DNA from: Xenorhabdus japonica
Lineage (GTDB): Bacteria; Pseudomonadota; Gammaproteobacteria; Enterobacterales; Enterobacteriaceae
Assembly (NCBI RefSeq): GCF_900115195.1
Contig: NZ_FOVO01000007.1
Span: forward strand, 62,001-126,000
Length of the DNA: 64,000 nucleotides
Reading direction: 5' to 3'
Each line of letters begins with the position of its first letter. Position 1 is the first letter of the stretch. The notes beneath the pieces are model-generated. The model searched no databases. It had not been told where the DNA came from and saw nothing but the letters and a program-made list of their open reading frames with translations. The position numbers were made by a program, and so were the translations under genes. Below, piece by piece: positions 59,298 through 64,000 of this stretch.

Positions 59298-61361
59298 TCA
59301 GAATTTATAAGAAATTGTCGCTTTATATGTGCGGCCTTTCTCTTCTTGCCCTTGATATTGTTTCAAATAGTAAGAATGTTCGTTGTAACGTTTATCGAAG
59401 AGATTATCGATACCAAACAGGAGTTCTGTATTTTTAAATACCCCTGTTTTTGGTGCCCAAGAGATATACATATTGCTTACGCCATATCCAGATTTATGGA
59501 TGCCGACAATATTATTTTTCTCTTTACCCTTTGAATTTTTTGACGATACAAATCGGGAATTCCAACCGAGCTCAATGTCAGTTTGGTCAAATAAGTAACT
59601 GGCTCCTACCGTCATAGAGTCACCTACTGACGGCATAAATTCTAATTCTTTATCAAACAACGTATTGCCATTAACAATCTTGTTATTGGCTTTGGCGTAA
59701 GTGGCCTTTAAAGACCAGTTCTCAATTTTATAGCCAGTCGCTAATTCAAACCCTTCCAGTCTGGCTTTCGGGATATTGTGTAGTTCACTCTTAGCTAATG
59801 TTGTAGACAAGTTTTTGAAATTCGTTTGGAACACCTTACCCGATACAACCAATGAGTCATTGTCGGTAAAAATATCAGAGTAAGAACCAGCCAATCCGGT
59901 CTCTAAGTTATAACCGGTTGTTTCTACTAAATTATTTCCATGATTGGTTGGTCTCATCAGTTCTTTGCCCAATGGACCTCTAAAGAGTTCAGTATAATTG
60001 GCAAATAATGTGGTTGATGCCCCAAGTTCGTATTTCAAGCCAAGCGCTTTTGAAAAGCGGGCATACGTTCTCTCAAAGGGTTCATCTTTTCTATTAATAG
60101 TATGATATTTATAATGATCCCATCTAATACCCGGTATCACATGAAAATCCGCAATCTGAATATCATCTTCTAAATAAAAAGAGGAAGCATCTGCTTTTTC
60201 TAACTCTTTATTATGTTCATTTTCGTCTACATCAGTGTATCTCATTCTGGTATCAAAATATTCATATCCATAGGTTACAGCATGAAATACATTTGAGGTG
60301 TCAAAACTAGAGGTATTACGAACTTTAATTCCTTGGGTTTCTACAATACTATCAAACCCTTTACCATTTCCGCTTACAGATCTCATATGGGTAGAGGTTT
60401 GTTCTGTATGATAAGCTGATATTTTCAAATCAATCAGGTCATTATTCACTGGCGTATAGCCATAAGTGATATTATGGGTATCACGGTCTATAGCATACTT
60501 TGCCTTTTTCCCTTTATTTACATCCTGTCCAAAATTCAATCTATTGCTAGTTTCTGCATCATTCTTATAATGTTCTTTTGATACATTAATATACTGCTCA
60601 TCTGTCAGATTAAATTTAGCTTTTAATAAATAGTTAAACAGTTTTCCATCTGTAGGGATTGAGTCTCGTCCATTGCTGTCTCGACCAGATTTAGAATTAC
60701 TCATATTCCGATGGTTAAAGTAACCTAGTAAATCAACGGCCCCCAATCTTCCGTATGTTGCTAAAGATTGTTGGAATTCAGAACCATTACTTACATAGTT
60801 TAATTTTCCTTTTGCGCCAAATAGTTGGCCCGGCTCTAATAAATCACCAGCATCGACCGTTTCAAATTTCAACGCACCAGCAACAGCACCTGTATCGTAA
60901 GTAATACTGTTACTACCAACCTTGATATCAATCTGCTTTAACATTTCAGGGTCTATGCCGTAGTTCCCTGCATGATGGAAGTGATATCCTTCTTGTCTTG
61001 CGCCATCAATGGTCACATTGATGAATTGATCATCCATGCCACGAATTTTAAAACGTTGTCCTATAGCGCTAGGATGACCTGCTTGTACTCCAGGGACATT
61101 CTTTAATATTTCTCCCACACTTTGTGGCTGTCTGACTTTTATTTCATTTTTGCTGACTTTTTGATCTGCCTGTCCATCGTTATTACTATTGTTATCCGCA
61201 ATAACAACCAGAGTATCTCCAGTCGCAGGCGACTTTTGTTTAGTATTTTCAGTGATTGCAAATGCGTTAGTAGAGATAGCAATAAACATAGAAGCTGACA
61301 TCAAAGGTACACACAAACCATTTTTAGCTAAGCAAGTGTAAATTGGGGTAATTTTGAACAT
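59298..61361 (-). CDS. TonB-dependent outer-membrane receptor (heme/siderophore type)
   Basis: The 687-residue protein has a signal peptide (about 1-35, ending NAFA), a TonB box DTLVVIA near 50, and a plug domain (SVGEILKNVPGVQAGHPS, FKIRGMDDQFINVTIDGAR). A 22-strand barrel ends in a terminal Phe. FRGPLGKELMRPTNHGNNL recalls the FRAP/NPNL region of heme receptors but is not exact, so the substrate remains open. No periplasmic binding or ABC genes are adjacent. A Fur-like site precedes it. Confidence 0.85.
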   Translation of the reverse strand: MFKITPIYTCLAKNGLCVPLMSASMFIAISTNAFAITENTKQKSPATGDTLVVIADNNSNNDGQADQKVSKNEIKVRQPQSVGEILKNVPGVQAGHPSAIGQRFKIRGMDDQFINVTIDGARQEGYHFHHAGNYGIDPEMLKQIDIKVGSNSITYDTGAVAGALKFETVDAGDLLEPGQLFGAKGKLNYVSNGSEFQQSLATYGRLGAVDLLGYFNHRNMSNSKSGRDSNGRDSIPTDGKLFNYLLKAKFNLTDEQYINVSKEHYKNDAETSNRLNFGQDVNKGKKAKYAIDRDTHNITYGYTPVNNDLIDLKISAYHTEQTSTHMRSVSGNGKGFDSIVETQGIKVRNTSSFDTSNVFHAVTYGYEYFDTRMRYTDVDENEHNKELEKADASSFYLEDDIQIADFHVIPGIRWDHYKYHTINRKDEPFERTYARFSKALGLKYELGASTTLFANYTELFRGPLGKELMRPTNHGNNLVETTGYNLETGLAGSYSDIFTDNDSLVVSGKVFQTNFKNLSTTLAKSELHNIPKARLEGFELATGYKIENWSLKATYAKANNKIVNGNTLFDKELEFMPSVGDSMTVGASYLFDQTDIELGWNSRFVSSKNSKGKEKNNIVGIHKSGYGVSNMYISWAPKTGVFKNTELLFGIDNLFDKRYNEHSYYLKQYQGQEEKGRTYKATISYKF

Positions 61362-61380
61362 ATATTTTTCAAGGAGTAAT

Positions 61381-61399
61381 ATTATTGAGAAGCATTATT
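61381..61399 (-). promoter_or_regulatory. Possible Fur box upstream of the TonB receptor
   Basis: On the minus strand aataatgcttctcaataat matches 12 of the 19 positions of the classical Fur box. It lies about 20 bases before the start codon. This fits iron-repressed expression but is not a strong match. Confidence 0.45.
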
Positions 61400-61427
61400 A
61401 TTTACATTTCCATGAAAATGTAAATAA
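61398..61427. promoter_or_regulatory. Perfect 12-bp inverted repeat upstream of the TonB receptor
   Basis: The arms ttatttacattt (61398-61409) and aaatgtaaataa (61416-61427) flank the 6-base loop ccatga. It adjoins the possible Fur box and could be a second operator. Confidence 0.5.
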
Positions 61428-61515
61428 CTTTAAAGAACTATCACGTCATGTATTTATATCATGTATCTATATGTAGGAAGTGGAAACACATGAAGTTCAT
61501 CATCTTAGTAAGATC

Positions 61516-61548
61516 AAAAGGCTATCAATTAATTGATAGCCTTTTGAT
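61516..61548 (-). terminator. Terminator after the biotin carboxylase gene
   Basis: The long palindrome caaaaggctatcaatt / aattgatagccttttg lies just after the stop of the biotin carboxylase gene on the minus strand. Confidence 0.85.
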
Positions 61549-61560
61549 TTTTAAAAAATA

Positions 61561-63345
61561 TTACTGCGCTATATTGGCTAGAGCACTTTCTGCATCCAGA
61601 TAATCTCCCACTCGCGCACAGAAGGTGATTTTTCCCGAACAATGAGCGCTGATCTGAACTTCCATTTTCATCGCTTCCATCACCGCAATCACATCCCCTT
61701 CATTTACTGGTTCATTCTCCGTCACTAGCCATGAATGTAATATTCCGGAAATTGGCGCTTTTACCTGATGGAGATCTATCGGTGCTTTTTCCTTTGCAGC
61801 AGATTGAGCCAGAGAAAAGGATTGCTCACTCGTAGGGGTTAACTGCACCAATCCCGCCAGTAAATTCGCAGGTAATCCCAATTCATGCCTGCGTCCATCA
61901 ATTTCAATAAAGGTACGAGTGATGTTTTTATCTTCCATTACAGTCTGACGTGGTGAGCTTTCCAACTCATTGGCAAAATCTGTTTCAATCCAACGAGTAT
62001 GGACATGAAATTCATCGTTAGAAATAAAGTCTGAATGCTCCAGCACCGCTTGATGAAATGGCAATACCGATGCCACCCCTTGAATTTTGAATTCCTGCAA
62101 TGCCCGACGGGCACGGGAAATGGCCTGCTCACGCGTTGTTCCTGTAACGATTAATTTCGCCATCAATGAGTCAAAAGTCGCAGGAATGGTTGAGCCATTC
62201 ACCACGCCTGAATCCAGACGAATACCGGGACCAGAAGGCGGAGTAAATTCGCTGATTGTTCCAGATGTCGGTAAAAAACCTTTCCCAGCATCTTCTGCAT
62301 TGATGCGAAATTCAAACGAATGCCCTCTTGGTATAGGCGTTTCTTGAATGCTCAACGGATAACCTTCCGCAACTCGCAATTGTTCAATAACCAGATCAAT
62401 GCCCGTCGTCTCCTCTGTCACGGGATGCTCTACTTGTAAGCGAGTATTCACTTCCAAGAAAGAAAGGGTTCCATCTGCGCTGAGCAAAAACTCTACTGTA
62501 CCAGCCCCCACATAATTAGCTGCTGCACAAATGGCTTTTGCTGATTGATGAATACGTTCTCTTTGTTCCTGTGTTAAAAATGGAGCCGGGGCTTCTTCCA
62601 CTAACTTTTGGTTACGGCGCTGTAAGGAACAATCCCGAGTTCCCAAAACCACAACATTCCCCTGTTTATCCGCAATCACCTGCGCTTCTATATGACGAGG
62701 TTTATCCAAAAATTGCTCAATAAAACATTCGCCCCGCCCAAATGCGGCAGTCGCCTCACGTACTGCCGAATGATAAAGTTCTTCAACTTCATCCAGCCGC
62801 CAAGCCACCTTCAAACCTCTGCCGCCACCACCAAATGCCGCTTTTATGGCTATCGGCAGACCATGCAGTTCCGCAAACGCAACAGCTTCCTGCACATCTT
62901 TGACGGGTTCTGAAGTTCCAACAACCAAAGGCGCTCCCACTTTTTGGGCTATTTTACGCGCCTTAACTTTATCACCCAGCTCATCAATAGTTTCAGGATT
63001 CGGGCCAATCCAAATTAAGTCAGCATCAATCACTGCTCTGGCAAATTCTGCCCGCTCAGACAAAAAGCCGTAACCTGGGTGCACCATTGTTGCTCCAGAC
63101 CGTTTTGCCACATCCAATAAACGGGGAATATTGAGGTAAGTTTCCACCGGACTATTTCCACCCAGAGTATAAGCCTCATCAGCCAATTGAACATGCTGTG
63201 CGTTGATATCAACATCCGCATAGACCGCGACCGTTTGTATTCCATAATCACGGCAAGCCCGAATGATCCGAACAGCAATCTCACCACGGTTGGCAATCAT
63301 CACTTTCTTAGAGGGATTATTTAAATTATTGACAGTGGTGCTCAT
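61561..63345 (-). CDS. Biotin carboxylase fused to a biotin carrier domain
   Basis: The 594-residue protein has a biotin carboxylase part (about 12-460: [44 protein letters not shown]) and a C-terminal biotinyl domain with EAMKMEV, Lys near 559. This is a second biotin carboxylase in the window, unlike the AccB/AccC pair, and resembles acyl-CoA carboxylase alpha chains. Its start overlaps the end of a PxpC-like gene. Such genes often accompany pxpABC (5-oxoprolinase) clusters. The acceptor is unknown. Confidence 0.88.
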   Translation of the reverse strand: MSTTVNNLNNPSKKVMIANRGEIAVRIIRACRDYGIQTVAVYADVDINAQHVQLADEAYTLGGNSPVETYLNIPRLLDVAKRSGATMVHPGYGFLSERAEFARAVIDADLIWIGPNPETIDELGDKVKARKIAQKVGAPLVVGTSEPVKDVQEAVAFAELHGLPIAIKAAFGGGGRGLKVAWRLDEVEELYHSAVREATAAFGRGECFIEQFLDKPRHIEAQVIADKQGNVVVLGTRDCSLQRRNQKLVEEAPAPFLTQEQRERIHQSAKAICAAANYVGAGTVEFLLSADGTLSFLEVNTRLQVEHPVTEETTGIDLVIEQLRVAEGYPLSIQETPIPRGHSFEFRINAEDAGKGFLPTSGTISEFTPPSGPGIRLDSGVVNGSTIPATFDSLMAKLIVTGTTREQAISRARRALQEFKIQGVASVLPFHQAVLEHSDFISNDEFHVHTRWIETDFANELESSPRQTVMEDKNITRTFIEIDGRRHELGLPANLLAGLVQLTPTSEQSFSLAQSAAKEKAPIDLHQVKAPISGILHSWLVTENEPVNEGDVIAVMEAMKMEVQISAHCSGKITFCARVGDYLDAESALANIAQ

Positions 63346-64000
63346 GGCAAATCATTGCTCCCTTGAATTTCATGAAATGGGCAAATGGGATTAAAACGAA
63401 TTTTGGCATTGACGGGGATCTGACCAGCAAGATCGAGGTGATAATCTGCAACTGAAGCAATGACCGGATACCCTCCAGTCAATGGATGGTCAGCCAAAAA
63501 TAATACGGGCTGCCCACTGGCCGGAATTTGTATCGCTCCTGTACATGTTCCTTCGCTGGGTAATTCTTGTGGCTTAATTCGTGATAGTGAGCACTCACCA
63601 TTTAGCCTCAGGCCAATACGGTTGGATTGAGGCGTTACCTGCCAAATTTGTTTGCTCAATAAGTCGATGGATTCTGGTGTGAACCAGTCTGTGCGAGGAC
63701 CAAATATGATATCCAATACCACGATTTCATCTTTATTTGGCATGTCAAAAGCCGATGCCTCAGAGAAAGATATCGCTGCACAGTGAGATGTTTCGTTGAT
63801 AGCTAATTTATCATTTATTTTCAACGGAGCAGGCCCTATATTGGACAGGCTATCAAATGAATGGCTGGATAAGATAGCTGGAACTATGAAGCCTCCGCGC
63901 ACCGATAGATAAGAGCGCATTCCGGCTACAGGAATACCCAACGAAATTTCATCCCCATCGTTTAGATCAATCGGTTGGTAAGTACTTACATGAAATATTT
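63342..64000 (-). CDS. PxpC/KipA-type biotin-dependent carboxyltransferase-like protein, C-terminal part (cut by window edge)
   Basis: The reading frame is open to the window edge, so about 218 codons of the C-terminal part are present. Segments [28 protein letters not shown] and [20 protein letters not shown] match the PxpC (5-oxoprolinase subunit C, KipA) family. These resemble the carboxyltransferase domain of urea amidolyase. The stop overlaps the carboxylase start (ATGA). PxpB is expected beyond the edge. Confidence 0.82.
   Translation of the reverse strand, partial: IFHVSTYQPIDLNDGDEISLGIPVAGMRSYLSVRGGFIVPAILSSHSFDSLSNIGPAPLKINDKLAINETSHCAAISFSEASAFDMPNKDEIVVLDIIFGPRTDWFTPESIDLLSKQIWQVTPQSNRIGLRLNGECSLSRIKPQELPSEGTCTGAIQIPASGQPVLFLADHPLTGGYPVIASVADYHLDLAGQIPVNAKIRFNPICPFHEIQGSNDLP

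Overview
The window looks like a chromosome segment of an enteric gammaproteobacterium of the Morganellaceae, most likely Xenorhabdus or Photorhabdus. The core proteins (TldD, MreB, AccC, PanF, PrmA, DusB, Fis, RpoH, FtsE/X/Y, ZntA, GlpT, FrdABCD) align closely with Escherichia coli proteins from memory. The spacers are AT-rich, insertion-sequence debris is common, there is an MrpJ-type (Proteus fimbrial regulator) protein, and there is a free-standing NRPS-like enzyme with an MbtH partner. The genus is an inference; no marker gene or rRNA is present.

Layout. Positions 1-10100 (minus strand) hold the cell-shape and RNase G block: mreB-mreC-mreD, yhdE(maf)-rng, yhdP, a nitrilase-family amidase and the start of tldD. 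Positions 11000-19250 (plus strand) hold acuI, aroQ-accB-accC, yhdT-panF, prmA and dusB-fis. A deleted IS1-family copy sits behind accC. Compared with E. coli, csrD is missing between mreB and acuI.

Positions 19330-31750 are an accessory region. It begins with a second, damaged IS1-family element joined directly to the last codons of a tyrosine recombinase. Then come an AbiE-like toxin-antitoxin pair whose toxin gene is frameshifted, and a complete type I restriction-modification operon (hsdM-hsdS, then hsdR). After that lie IS982 and IS110 remnants, about 1 kb of very AT-rich DNA, a small unknown ORF, an orphan MrpJ-like regulator, and a decayed livF end that marks the former liv operon next to rpoH.

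Positions 31789-34300 (minus) encode a glycerate kinase and a CmlA/FloR-type phenicol exporter. The exporter is preceded by a nine-residue leader ORF and a hairpin, the layout of translational attenuation. Positions 34473-44965 return to core genes: rpoH, ftsX-ftsE-ftsY, rsmD-yhhL, zntA with a MerR-type operator, tusA, yhhQ and gldA. Positions 45115-49938 (minus) hold a Fic-family AMP-transferase with a striking inverted-repeat control region. They also hold a two-gene unit of an A-T-R NRPS-like enzyme, predicted to activate glycine and release it reductively, and its MbtH helper.

Positions 50867-59199 hold glpT, glpQ, epmA (minus) and frdABCD. Together these take up glycerol-3-phosphate, release it from phosphodiesters and allow fumarate respiration. 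Positions 59298-64000 (minus) hold a TonB-dependent receptor with a possible Fur box, a two-domain biotin carboxylase/BCCP protein and the end of a PxpC-type carboxyltransferase-like protein. No tRNA, rRNA or CRISPR array was seen. A recurring feature is a set of short tandem duplications with a 15-18 bp period in unrelated intergenic spacers.
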